Source: Bog-473 sp963788585
GTDB taxonomy: Bacteria; Actinomycetota; Acidimicrobiia; Acidimicrobiales; RAAP-2
NCBI GenBank assembly: GCA_963788585.1
Contig: CAWBHA010000003.1
Span: forward strand, 496,001 to 560,000
Length of the DNA stretch: 64,000 nucleotides
Direction: 5' to 3'
Part shown: positions 18,891 through 27,755 of the stretch, piece after piece
Numbering within the stretch: the stretch's first letter is position 1
Layout of the letters: the number at the start of each line of letters is the position of its first letter
Made by a program: the position numbers and the translations under genes
Notes under the pieces: generated by a model
What the model saw: only the letters and a program-made list of their open reading frames with translations
Databases searched by the model: none
What the model was told of the DNA's origin: nothing

Positions 18891-19572
18891 ATGGCCACCA
18901 ACGACGGCGTGGCGTCGGACTCGGGGGGCGCAGTGGCGCGGGGTCGCGCGCGCCATGCTGGCCCGGCGCGACCGCGAGGTGGCGGCGGGCGCCCGGGGCA
19001 TCGGCTGGAAGATCGGTTTCAATTCGCCGGTGATCCAAGAGCACTTCGGGCTCAGCGAGCCGGTGGTGGGATACCTCCTCGACACCGGCGTGGTCACCGA
19101 CGGCGCGACGGTGGCGGTGGCGGACTGGGCGGCGCCGGCGGTCGAGGTCGAGGTGGCGATCCGGGTGGGCGACGACGGCGGGGTGGGCGGCCTGGCGCCG
19201 GCCCTCGAGCTGGTCGACCTCGACATGCCCTTCGACGGGATCGAGCCGGTGCTCGCGGACAACATCTGTCAGCGTGGCGTCGTTTTCGGCGACGAGGTGC
19301 CCGACGCTGACCCGTGGGCCATGGTGGCGACCGTCACCCGCGCCGGGGGCGCGACCGCGGCCGGGGAGGTGGTGGCCGAGGGCCGCATCACCGAGGACCC
19401 CGCGCAGACCGTCGCCTTCGTGCGGAGCTTCCTCGCCGCACACGGCGCCGTGCTCGAGCCCGGCGACCGCATCATCGGCGGATCGGTGGTGGCACCCGTC
19501 GGCGTCGCCCCCGGTGACGAGCTGCACGTCGACTTCGGGCCGCTGGGCGGCCTGCGGATCGCCTTCTCCTGA
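18891..19572 (+). CDS. 2-keto-4-pentenoate hydratase-type protein, FAH superfamily (frameshifted here)
   Basis: Hydratase/decarboxylase fold used in meta-cleavage pathways of aromatics. ATG 18891 gives MATNDGVASDSGGAVAR; the frame changes at the GGGG of 18940-18943 and runs on as ARAMLARRDREVAAGARGIGWKIGF, PVVGYLL, then PAVEVEVAIRV with the acidic metal ligands, DNICQRGVVFG and a closing GDELHVDFGPLGGLRI. The 682-base length is 3n+1, giving 226 residues when corrected, slightly short of the family's 260. No other aromatic-pathway gene is nearby, so the substrate is unknown. Its promoter must lie in the divergent gap to guaB3. Confidence 0.75.
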
Positions 19573-19683
19573 CCGCCACTTCCCGCTTCCCCTATCGAGT
19601 TCATCCGCCAGTTCATCGTCCAGTTCACCGTCCCGTCGCGGAGGGCCCGGGCCGAGGATCCGGAACCGAGGAGGTGGGGTACC

Positions 19684-20468
19684 GTGCGTGAATCATGCCG
19701 CGGACGGGCGGCGTTCCTCATCCCGAAGGCGGGGCGCGCCGCGCTGACCGTCGTCGCACTGACCGTCGTCGCCTGCCTGCTCGGTCCGGCCGTGACGTCG
19801 GAGGCGTCTGCCTCCGTCGCGGCGGGAAGCTCGGGCTCGCTGAAGCAAGCGGTCCAGAATTCGGTCGCCGCCGCGACCGGTGCGGGCTCGGCCCGGATCA
19901 CGGTCCAGTTCTTCACGGGATCGAACACGGGCAAGGTGGTCCAGGATTCGTCGCTGGACTCGGGCAAGCAGACCGTCGCCATCGGCAAGGGACTGGCGTC
20001 CACCCTCCTCACCGGGGGTGCGGCGTACATCTCGGGCAACGGTGCCGGGATGACGTCCTATTTCGGGCTCCCGAGTGCGCTGGTCCAGAGGCTCGCCGGC
20101 CGCTGGATCTCCGTGCAACCGACAGATTCGGCCTACAAGTCCGTCACGGCCAACCTGTCCCTCCCCTCGGCGCTGGCGGAGGTGACGCCGTCGGGCAAGT
20201 TGGTGGCGGGCAAGCGACTCAAGGTCGACGGCCAGCAGGTCAAGACCATTGCGGGCACGGCTCCGGGCGGCGGCGGGCGGCTGACCCTCTTCGTGTCGGC
20301 CGACCGCGGTCGCTCCCCGTCCAGGCCGTCGAGTCGGCGGGGTCGGGCAAGTCCGCCAGCGGGGAGATCGTGACGTTTTCGCGCTGGGGTGAGCAACTCC
20401 ACGTCTCGGCACCGTCGGAGGCCGTTCCCTTCTCCACCTTGGAAGCCGCCTCGTCGGCCTCCCGCTGA
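19684..20468 (+). CDS. LppX/LprG-like exported protein (frameshifted here)
   Basis: GTG 19684 follows GAGGAGGTGGGG. A hydrophobic N-terminal segment (ALTVVALTVVACLLGPAV) contains VVAC, a possible lipobox, followed by ASA, a possible ordinary cleavage site. The body, with LAGRWISVQPTDSAY, KVDGQQVKTIAGTAPGGGG and, after a break near 20300-20310, SLPVQAVES and TFSRWGEQLHVSAPSEA, follows the pattern of actinobacterial LppX/LprAFG proteins, which carry lipids across the envelope. The 785-base length is 3n+2, so here a base is missing rather than added. Corrected length is about 261 residues. Confidence 0.65.
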
Positions 20469-20505
20469 GCGGCGAGCGACCTTCGCCGACGCCACACACG
20501 TTGCA

Positions 20506-20567
20506 GCGGTGCCGCGGTGCCGCGGTGCCGCGGTGCCGCGGTGCCGCGGTGCCGCGGTGCGCGGTGC
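20506..20567. repeat. Tandem 8-base repeat GCGGTGCC
   Basis: Six perfect consecutive copies of GCGGTGCC from 20506 to 20553, followed by two 7-base variants. It lies in the intergenic region after the LppX-like gene. Both strands can form GC-rich hairpins here. Small predicted peptides across it are merely the repeat read in frame. Confidence 0.85.
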
Positions 20568-20965
20568 GTGCAACGGGGCCAGCCGCGGATCACTGCGGAT
20601 TAGCTGTGAACCGACGCGGGTAATCCGAGAAATGGAGCGGGCACGTCGGTACAATTTCAGGTCTCGCTGTCGCACTCTCGCTGTCCTGGTCCCCCCGTCG
20701 ACCGACAACCCGAACACAAATCCGGCGAGGACGCGCATTCCCACCTCACCGCGAAGGGCCTATGGCCCGACAGCTAGCAAGGGTCTTTGCATTTGACAAC
20801 GACGGGGGATCCGGAGTCAGCACGTAGTACTTGCCAGGCTGCATGAGGCGGACAACTTCGGAGGGTTGCTCATATGCGTCGAGGCCGACGCGGGGAACTC
20901 GAGGCGGGAACCGCTGACGAACCGACGGTTCGGCGACTGGCTGCGCGCGCCATCCCCCACAGGAC
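20568..20965 (+). other. Long intergenic/leader region before the propeller-glycosidase gene
   Basis: About 400 bases with no convincing gene. A TACAAT box lies at 20651-20656 and TTGACA at 20793-20798, either of which could belong to a promoter for the downstream gene. Several short hairpins follow (for example GGGCCTATGGCCC at 20757-20769). I looked for known riboswitch landmarks and did not recognise one. The composition dips toward neutral GC here, as expected for a regulatory leader. Confidence 0.35.
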
Positions 20966-23320
20966 ATGGGGGGGGCGGTGAACCGATTCGCACGGCACGG
21001 ATGGCACCGCGGGACGTGGGGCGGGCTCGCCCCACTGCTCAACGTCGTGCTCGCAGTCGCCGCGCTCGGCATGACCGGGTGGTTGGTGGTCTCCACGGTG
21101 CCACAGGCCGACCCCGCGGGCGGCGCCGCGCCGAAGTGGTTCGGCATCGCCGCCACGCCCGACGGGAACGGGTACTGGGTCGTCTCCAGCGCGGGCGCCG
21201 TGGAGTCCTTCGGTGACGCCGTCTCGTACGGGAACATGGCCAGCACCCCCCTCAACCAGAGCGTCGTCGGCATGGCGCCCACCCCAGACGGGCGCGGGTA
21301 CTGGCTCGATGCCGCCGACGGGGGGATCTTCTCCTTCGGTGACGCAGGCTTCTTCGGCTCGACCGGATCCCTCGTGCTCAACAAGCCCGTCGTCGGCATG
21401 GCGCCCACCCACGACGGACGCGGGTACTGGCTCGTCGCCTCCGACGGGGGCATCTTCGCGTTCGGCGACGCGTCCTTCGAGGGATCGATGGGCGGGCACG
21501 TCCTGAACGAGCCGGTCGTCGGCATGGTCCCGACCCAGGACGGACGGGGCTACTGGCTCGTCGCCTCCGACGGGGGGATCTTCGCCTTCGGTGATGCGTC
21601 CTTCGAGGGATCGCTGGGCGGCAGCCCGCCGAGCTCTCCGATCGCGTACATGGCCCCAGCGCCGAACAACCAGGGCTACTGGCTCGTCGGCCAGGACGGC
21701 ACCGTGTACTCGTTCGGCGACGGGCACAACTACGGGTCCGTCCAAGGGTCGAGCGTTCCCGCCACCTCCATGGCCGCGACACCTTCCGGGAACGGCTACT
21801 GGGTCCTGACCGCGGACGGCGTGGTGCACCCCTTCGGCAAGGCCGCGAACTACGGCTCGCCGGCCACCGGCCCGGTGGCCGCGTCCTCGGGCACCACTGG
21901 GAGCTCGACCAGCGGCTCCACTAGCGGTGGAACCTCCCCCTCGGTGAGCATCACGACGACTCCGGTGTCGAGCCCGGCGTCGAGTTCGGTGTCGGTCAAG
22001 GCGCTCGCGCCGTCGAGTGGGACGACGGGCGGAGGGACCACCGTCCAGATCTCGGGCTCGGGCTTCAGTGGAGCCACTGCGGTCGAGTTCGGCCCCAACG
22101 CGTCGTCCGACTTCAGCGTCACGTCACCCACCACCATCACGGCCGTGGCGCCCGTCGGCGCGGGCTCGGTGGACGTTAGCGTGATGACCCCTGGCGGCAC
22201 GTCTTCCCAGACCGACGCGGATCAGTTCAGGTACGTCCCCACCGCGCAGCTGCCCATCTCGGCGAACGGCCAGAACCTCGAGATCGGCGGCGTGCCGACG
22301 AAGTTCACCGGTTACAACGCGTACCAACTCGCCACCGATTGGGGAACCAACGCCGGGTGCGGCGGCCAGGCGACCCCCGCCCAGATCGATGCGTTCTTCG
22401 CGTCGCTTCGACCCAACTCGATCGTCCGCTTTTGGGCCTTCCAGGGGTCGATGGCCACCAACGTCAACACGGACCAGTTGGACTGGCAGCCGCTCGACGA
22501 CGTGTTCTACGCGGCTGCCAGGTATCACGTGTACCTCATCCCGGTGATCAGCGGCCAGGACTCCTCGTGTGACGGGACCCACTGGCAGGACCCAGCCTGG
22601 TACTCCGGCGGCTTCATGGACGTCGACAACTCCCCCAGCAACTCGGACGGACGCGGCCTCACCCCGCTCTCCTACTGGGACTACATGAAAGACCTGGTCA
22701 GCCGCTATGCCGACTCACCCGCGCTCGGGATGTGGGAGCCGATGAGCGAAGCGGAGGCGTCGACGTGCCCCGCAGCATTCGAACCCACCAATTGTGAAGG
22801 GCATCAGACCTGTCCCGACGAGGCGGTTGCCGCGAACGCGTTGAAGTACTTCTTCACGACCGTCGGCACGGAGATCCATCTGCTCGACCCCAGCCACCTC
22901 GTCGAGGCCGGCTTCCTCGGGTCGGGCCAGTGCGGCACCGTTTGGCACGACTACGAGAACGTCGGGGCGTCGCCGGGCATCGACGTCCTGAGCGTGCACG
23001 ACTATTACGGGTCCGCGGCGATGGGAGGCGACCAGTGGAACGGGCTGGGGGAGCGCTTCGCCCAGGCCAAGGCGCTCGACAAGCCCATCATCACCGGCGA
23101 GGCGGGCATCGTCGCGGGCGATGGCCAGCCCGGCTGCGAGAGCATGCAGCAGCGCGCCAGCGACATGGCCGCAAAGATGACCGCGCAATTCGGCGCCGGC
23201 GACAGCGCCTTCTTGGTGTGGAACTGGCTCACCGACCCGCTGGGACCGTGCAGCTACAACACCGGCCAGAGTGACAGCCCATTAGAGGGACTGATCGGAT
23301 CGGTCTCCCTCGCCGGATGA
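20966..23320 (+). CDS. Secreted beta-propeller / TIG / glycoside hydrolase protein
   Basis: A 784-residue exported protein. ATG 20966 is used; GTG 20978, behind a G run, is equally plausible. An N-terminal membrane or signal segment (LLNVVLAVAALGMTGWLVV) is followed by six to seven repeats of about 45 residues with the core GRGYWLVASDGGIFAFGDA (about residues 55-300), a Ser/Thr/Gly linker, a TIG/IPT domain (about 345-430) and a clan-A glycosidase-like domain (about 440-784). That domain has candidate catalytic glutamates in GMWEPMSEAE (near 591) and IITGEAGIV (near 712), as in GH5-type mannanases or cellulases. The gene converges with the sortase gene. The substrate is unknown; a wall or capsule polysaccharide is possible. 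Confidence 0.8.
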   Translation: MGGAVNRFARHGWHRGTWGGLAPLLNVVLAVAALGMTGWLVVSTVPQADPAGGAAPKWFGIAATPDGNGYWVVSSAGAVESFGDAVSYGNMASTPLNQSVVGMAPTPDGRGYWLDAADGGIFSFGDAGFFGSTGSLVLNKPVVGMAPTHDGRGYWLVASDGGIFAFGDASFEGSMGGHVLNEPVVGMVPTQDGRGYWLVASDGGIFAFGDASFEGSLGGSPPSSPIAYMAPAPNNQGYWLVGQDGTVYSFGDGHNYGSVQGSSVPATSMAATPSGNGYWVLTADGVVHPFGKAANYGSPATGPVAASSGTTGSSTSGSTSGGTSPSVSITTTPVSSPASSSVSVKALAPSSGTTGGGTTVQISGSGFSGATAVEFGPNASSDFSVTSPTTITAVAPVGAGSVDVSVMTPGGTSSQTDADQFRYVPTAQLPISANGQNLEIGGVPTKFTGYNAYQLATDWGTNAGCGGQATPAQIDAFFASLRPNSIVRFWAFQGSMATNVNTDQLDWQPLDDVFYAAARYHVYLIPVISGQDSSCDGTHWQDPAWYSGGFMDVDNSPSNSDGRGLTPLSYWDYMKDLVSRYADSPALGMWEPMSEAEASTCPAAFEPTNCEGHQTCPDEAVAANALKYFFTTVGTEIHLLDPSHLVEAGFLGSGQCGTVWHDYENVGASPGIDVLSVHDYYGSAAMGGDQWNGLGERFAQAKALDKPIITGEAGIVAGDGQPGCESMQQRASDMAAKMTAQFGAGDSAFLVWNWLTDPLGPCSYNTGQSDSPLEGLIGSVSLAG

Positions 23321-23397
23321 CTCCGGTGTCCTTCTGATTCCGTGCCCTGAGCCAGCGCTCTGAGCGAACCGCCCCCTCGTGGTGACCCTCGCGAGCG

Positions 23398-25128
23398 TCA
23401 GATGCTCGAGGGAAGGAACGAGGTCAGGGTGCCGAAGAGCAGGTACAGCATTGCGGCCCACACCGGGACGATGATGAACCACTTGCCGACGCGCCCGAAC
23501 CAGAAGTCCGTCCGCCGGTAGGAAAGCCCCAGGAGCAACAGGAGGCACACCTCGACCCCGACGGCGGGCAGCAACGACCAGTCCCAGCTGGCGGTCGACG
23601 GGTCGACGAGGTGGTAGGTGATCGCCTTGGCCGGCTTCTGCGTCGTGGGGCCCGTCGTCTGGAGCTCGCCCACGGCCACCAGGCGCTGCGTCGATGAGAA
23701 CTCCGGGTTGCAGGTCGTGAGGGTGATCCGGTTGTCGCCGAAGTAGTTGAGCACGGAGACGTCGCTCGGCGAGACGGCCACCGGCGGCCCGGTGACCACA
23801 TAGGCGAGGTGCTCTCCCCACGTCGTGGTCAAGATGATCCGGTCCCCGTGCACCAGACGGCCGAGCCCATTGAACGGCGCGCCGTGGGTGGTGCGGTGGC
23901 CGGCGATGGCGACGTTGCCGGCCTGGCCGGGCAGCGCTGTGCCGGTGTAGTGGCCCGGGCCCTTGGACAGATCGTCGTCGGTGGTCCCCGAGACCACGTA
24001 CTGGTCGACGCCGATGGAGGGGATCTCCAGCCGCGCCACCACCGAGCCGTCCGCCGGCGAGGGGAAGTTCGTGCTGGCCGGGATCAAGGTCGTGCCTGCC
24101 ACCGTCTTTGCCTGAGGTGGCGGGTGATGCGACTTTATGGCCGCGTCGAACTGCGACTTGAGCTGGTCCTGCGCCTGATGTTGGGCGATGGCGGTGCCCC
24201 AGAGCTGCCAGGCCACGAACAGCAGCACGATGATGCCGATGTTGCGCACCCACGTGAAGATGGAGAACCACGTGGAGTGGGACTGGTCGGGAGAACGGGT
24301 GGCGCGACGGCGTCGCGTGCGTGGCTCCTCCTCCTCCTCGGCATCGAGCGCAATCGGCAGCACCTCCGGTGCGACTGGCTCAACCACCGCCGTCGCGGCG
24401 GCGTCCGGCTGGTCGAGGGTCAGTGGCGCGGCCTCGGTGGCCAGCACTACCGGGGCGGACGGAGGTGGCGGTGGAGGCGGCGGGGGCGGGGGCGGGGGCG
24501 GAACAGGCAACGCTTCGGGAGCCACGGGCTCGACCACGCTGGTCACGGGCTCCACGACGGGGTCCGCGGGACTGGCAACGGGCTCGACCACGGGCTCGAC
24601 CACGCTGGCGACCGGCTGCGCCGGAGTGGTCACGGGCTCGACCGGGCTCGCCGGCGGCGGCGGCACGACCGGAACGGACGCCTGCTCGGCCACGACCTCG
24701 TCAAGCAGCGATGGAGGCGGTGGCGGCGGAGGAGGTGGCGGTGGCGGAGGAGGTGGCGGTGGCGGTGGCGGTGGAGGTGGCGGAGGAGGTGGTGGTGGCG
24801 GCGACAGGAGGGTGGCCACGTCACTCGGCCCGGCGGATGTGAGGGACTCGGGAGATCCGGGCGCAAGGCCCTGGGCTACTTCGGAGGCAGTTCGGATGAT
24901 GCGGCCGATGGCCAACTCGTCGGACGGCGCGCCCTCACCCGCCTGCCAGATCCGAGCCCAATCGACATCGGGAGCCGCGTGACCGGGGTTGTCCCGTGCC
25001 ACCGCGTCCTGCGCCTCGGAGACGACCTGCTCGACGAACTCCGCACAGAGGGCCCAGGCGTCGAGCCCGCGCTGCTCGCCGAGCACCGCGGAGTTCTCCT
25101 TGGCGTCGCGTGGGGTCGTCACCGACAT
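23398..25128 (-). CDS. Class E-type sortase with polyproline N-terminal region
   Basis: Membrane transpeptidase that would link C-terminal LAxTG-type signals to the wall. The 576 residues are: a soluble N-terminal region of about 105 residues, an uninterrupted run of about 30 prolines, acidic/Pro/Val repeats (VVEPVASPADPVVEPV) and a second proline run, a transmembrane segment near 295-315, the sortase barrel, and two more hydrophobic segments at the C-terminus. Catalytic residues are His in AIAGHRTTHG (about 411), Cys in ITLTTCNPEF (about 473) and Arg in SSTQRL (about 482). It is the last gene of the pst-exosortase cluster, 24 bases after the exosortase stop. The two extra C-terminal spans and the proline rod are unusual for the class. 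Confidence 0.9.
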   Translation of the reverse strand: MSVTTPRDAKENSAVLGEQRGLDAWALCAEFVEQVVSEAQDAVARDNPGHAAPDVDWARIWQAGEGAPSDELAIGRIIRTASEVAQGLAPGSPESLTSAGPSDVATLLSPPPPPPPPPPPPPPPPPPPPPPPPPPPPPPSLLDEVVAEQASVPVVPPPPASPVEPVTTPAQPVASVVEPVVEPVASPADPVVEPVTSVVEPVAPEALPVPPPPPPPPPPPPPPSAPVVLATEAAPLTLDQPDAAATAVVEPVAPEVLPIALDAEEEEEPRTRRRRATRSPDQSHSTWFSIFTWVRNIGIIVLLFVAWQLWGTAIAQHQAQDQLKSQFDAAIKSHHPPPQAKTVAGTTLIPASTNFPSPADGSVVARLEIPSIGVDQYVVSGTTDDDLSKGPGHYTGTALPGQAGNVAIAGHRTTHGAPFNGLGRLVHGDRIILTTTWGEHLAYVVTGPPVAVSPSDVSVLNYFGDNRITLTTCNPEFSSTQRLVAVGELQTTGPTTQKPAKAITYHLVDPSTASWDWSLLPAVGVEVCLLLLLGLSYRRTDFWFGRVGKWFIIVPVWAAMLYLLFGTLTSFLPSSI

Positions 25129-25152
25129 GATCCGCTCACCGGGGTTGCGAGC

Positions 25153-26925
25153 TTAGGCGGTTGCGTTATCGGCGAAAAGCGACTGGCTGCGGACCGCTTG
25201 GTCACGAATCATCTCGCGGGCGTAGTCCACCAGGAAGTTCTGATTCTGGAGCAGGACGACCTGTTGGGAGTTGTCGGACCCGTTCAGGCCGGCTTCCCTG
25301 ACCCCGGCCTGACCCCCGCTCGGATCCTCTGCAATGACCCCGTGCAGGTTCTGGACGTAGAGAACGACCCGTTCGTAGACGGTGCTGCCGTCTCGCTTGA
25401 CCGGCAGGATCCAGTACACGATCGACCAGCTGCCGAACTGCTGCGACGTGTAGGAGAGTGCCTGGCCCGTGATACCTCCGGTCAGGCTCACTTGGGTCAC
25501 GTTCGAGAGGGAATAACCGTGGAACTGGTAGCACTGCTCCACGCCGAAGGCGGCAAATGACTCGAGGTCCGGGGTGTCGATGACGTCGGCGACGACGTCG
25601 GTCCGGGCGTGCAGGTCGCCGCCGATGCTGGGATAGAGCTCGTAGCGGTTCCAAACGGAGTTCTCGCCGAACAGCGGCGCAGCCCACGAGAACGTCGCCT
25701 CGTACCGGCTCGTCCAGCCGACCGGAGTCACCGGATCGTCGATAAACGAGATGACCTTCGGCGATCCGGACACGTCCGCCACCAAGTTGTACGTCTCCAG
25801 TCCGACGTTGCTGATGCCGACGAGGATCGCGAACACCAGTACGAGGGAGACCGCGAGGAAGACCTTGGGAACCGGCAGGTTGCGCCTGCCCTTCCGCGGG
25901 TCCTCGGGCGGCGGGGAGGCGTCCGGGTCCGGCGCCCTGCCCTCCATCCCGATCCGGAGACCCAGGGGCCGCGCACACAGGATCATCGCGGTGACCCCGA
26001 GGGCGAACAGGACGAGCCCGATGTAGGGGTGGAGTACGCCGATGGCGAAGTGCTCGCCGTACTGCTGACCCGCCCAGAAGACGAGGACCAGCCGACCCAG
26101 GTTCAACACCCAAAGAAGCACCATCCCGCCCAGCAGCCAGAGGATCTTGCGAACCAGCGGGCCGCGGATGATCGAGGCGAAAGCGGCCCCCACGAGGAGG
26201 AAGCCGACCACGCTGCTCACCCCGGAGCAGGCCGAGATCACGCTGAGGTTGAAGGAGTGGCCGTCGTGGACGACGGTGAAGATGGCGTTGCTCGCTCCCC
26301 CGTCGGGTGTGGCCACGTGGACCACCGTGAGGATCTTGGTCATTGCGTCCAACGTCGCCGTCGTGAAGGCGTTGAGCACGCCGAGCAACACCGAGGTGTA
26401 GGGATACGTCCAGGCCAAGAGGAGGAAGGCGACGGCGACCTTTTGTCGCCACAGCACCCGCACGCCGAAGATGACGGCGACGGCGCCGGCCACGAAGAAC
26501 GGCAACGTGAGGAGGTCGATCCGCCACACCCAGAACATGGCGGACAACTTGTTGGGGAGGAAGAGGTTGACGCAGAGCGCCGCGGCCATCAGCGGAACGC
26601 CGATGATGTAATCCGTCTGGCGGTCATGGATGGACGGCTCAGGCCGCCTCGGGTGACTGTTCACCGCCGCCAGGATCAACGAGATGATGGGGACGAGGCT
26701 CACGTACGCCAAGGGCGTGTTGAGATCCGCCAGCTGCCAGAGCGTCGTCAGGGAATAGCTGTACGCAATGATGACGACGCCGATCAACGCCAGCATCTGC
26801 ACGGTCGTGCGCGTCCGCGATTCCGCGTTCTCCCACAGCTCCGTGATCTGGTCGCGCAGCTTCCGGACCCTTGACGCCAGCTGCTGGGGCCCGGTGGCCA
26901 GAGTCCCCGCGAGCTGCGCCATCAT
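25153..26925 (-). CDS. Exosortase/archaeosortase family protein fused to an EpsI-like domain
   Basis: Multi-pass transpeptidase of the exosortase/archaeosortase superfamily; 590 residues. About eight membrane segments fill residues 40-320. The signature triad is present: Cys233 in SVISACSGVSS, Arg278 in LWVLNLGRLV and His299 in AIGVLHPYIG. A further membrane segment near 345-365 starts an extracytoplasmic domain of about 220 residues with FGVEQCYQFHGYS and WSIVYWILPV, resembling the EpsI partner that is often fused to exosortases. ATG 26925 overlaps the pstB stop (ATGA), so the protein is made with the Pst transporter. I cannot place it in a named Xrt subfamily. Likely substrates are discussed under findings. 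Confidence 0.88.
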   Translation of the reverse strand: MMAQLAGTLATGPQQLASRVRKLRDQITELWENAESRTRTTVQMLALIGVVIIAYSYSLTTLWQLADLNTPLAYVSLVPIISLILAAVNSHPRRPEPSIHDRQTDYIIGVPLMAAALCVNLFLPNKLSAMFWVWRIDLLTLPFFVAGAVAVIFGVRVLWRQKVAVAFLLLAWTYPYTSVLLGVLNAFTTATLDAMTKILTVVHVATPDGGASNAIFTVVHDGHSFNLSVISACSGVSSVVGFLLVGAAFASIIRGPLVRKILWLLGGMVLLWVLNLGRLVLVFWAGQQYGEHFAIGVLHPYIGLVLFALGVTAMILCARPLGLRIGMEGRAPDPDASPPPEDPRKGRRNLPVPKVFLAVSLVLVFAILVGISNVGLETYNLVADVSGSPKVISFIDDPVTPVGWTSRYEATFSWAAPLFGENSVWNRYELYPSIGGDLHARTDVVADVIDTPDLESFAAFGVEQCYQFHGYSLSNVTQVSLTGGITGQALSYTSQQFGSWSIVYWILPVKRDGSTVYERVVLYVQNLHGVIAEDPSGGQAGVREAGLNGSDNSQQVVLLQNQNFLVDYAREMIRDQAVRSQSLFADNATA

Positions 26926-27755
26926 CCGAACCTTCCATGGACGTAGTCGGACGTACGAGGATCGATGGGGTCGTTGAAGACCGCTTCCGTCGGCCCGGCC
27001 TCGACGATGTGGCCCGGCATTCCTTCACCGTCTACCAGGAACAACGCGCAATTGTCCGAGACCCGGTTCGCCTGTTGCATGTTGTGCGTGACGATGACGA
27101 CGGTGACGTCGTCCACGAGGTCCCGGATGGTCTCTTCGATCACGCCGGTCGAAATCGGGTCCAAGGCGGAGCAGGGCTCGTCCATCAGCAGGACGCGGGG
27201 CCGGACGGCCAGCGATCGTGCGATGCACAGGCGCTGCAGCTGCCCGCCGGACAGCGCCGCACCCGACTCGTTCAGGCGATTGCGGGTCTCCTTCCAGAGC
27301 CCGGCCCGTTCGAGGCACTCCCGCACGAGCGCGTCGGGGTTCGCGACCTTCGTCCCCGAGAGGCGGAGCCCCGAGAGCACGTTCTGCGCGATGGTCATCG
27401 ACGGGAACGGGTTGGGGCGCTGGAACACCATGCCGATCCGATTGCGCGTCTGCGTCACCGGCACGGAGGCCGAATAGATGTCCGTGCTGTCGAGCGAAAC
27501 CGAACCCGCGAGTGCGGCGCTGGGCACCAACTCGTGCATGCGGTTCAGGATCCGCAGAAAGGTCGATTTCCCGCAGCCCGAGGGTCCGATGAGCGCGGTG
27601 ACTTTGCGCGGCTCCATCTCCAGACTCACCCGCTCGAGGACCTTGTTGCTCCCGAACCAGGCGCTGACGTTCGTCGCGCGCAACGAGGCGGGCCCGACGC
27701 CCGGAGCCCGCTCGGACTGGACCGGTCCCTGTGTCCGCAGGTCAATCGTGGTCAT
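26922..27755 (-). CDS. pstB: Phosphate ABC transporter ATP-binding protein
   Basis: ATPase of the high-affinity phosphate importer. ATG 27755 (MTTIDLRTQ) overlaps the stop of the preceding small gene by four bases, which fixes the start; 277 residues. Walker A is LIGPSGCGKSTFLRILNRM, the Q-loop IGMVFQRPNPFP, the signature SGGQLQRLCIARSLA, Walker B VLLMDEPCSALDP and the H-loop VIVTHNMQQA. The NRMHELVP and PFPSMTI stretches are PstB-specific. It is separated from pstC-pstA by two binding-protein genes and a small membrane gene, an unusual order, but the overlaps keep it in the same transcript. Confidence 0.95.
   Translation of the reverse strand: MTTIDLRTQGPVQSERAPGVGPASLRATNVSAWFGSNKVLERVSLEMEPRKVTALIGPSGCGKSTFLRILNRMHELVPSAALAGSVSLDSTDIYSASVPVTQTRNRIGMVFQRPNPFPSMTIAQNVLSGLRLSGTKVANPDALVRECLERAGLWKETRNRLNESGAALSGGQLQRLCIARSLAVRPRVLLMDEPCSALDPISTGVIEETIRDLVDDVTVVIVTHNMQQANRVSDNCALFLVDGEGMPGHIVEAGPTEAVFNDPIDPRTSDYVHGRFG

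Noticed and set aside
20240..20744. Minus-strand peptides with APRHRGTAAPRHRG repeats
   Set aside because: They are just the 8-base GCGGTGCC repeat translated; no start signal and no extension into real coding sequence.
20770..20965. Possible riboswitch (c-di-GMP or c-di-AMP type) before the propeller-glycosidase gene
   Set aside because: Stems can be drawn, but none of the conserved core words of those classes is present. Kept only as an undefined leader.
23809..25560. Plus-strand frame with long Arg/Trp repeats opposite the sortase
   Set aside because: The repeats are the complement of the polyproline codons; the sortase reading has catalytic residues and membrane spans.
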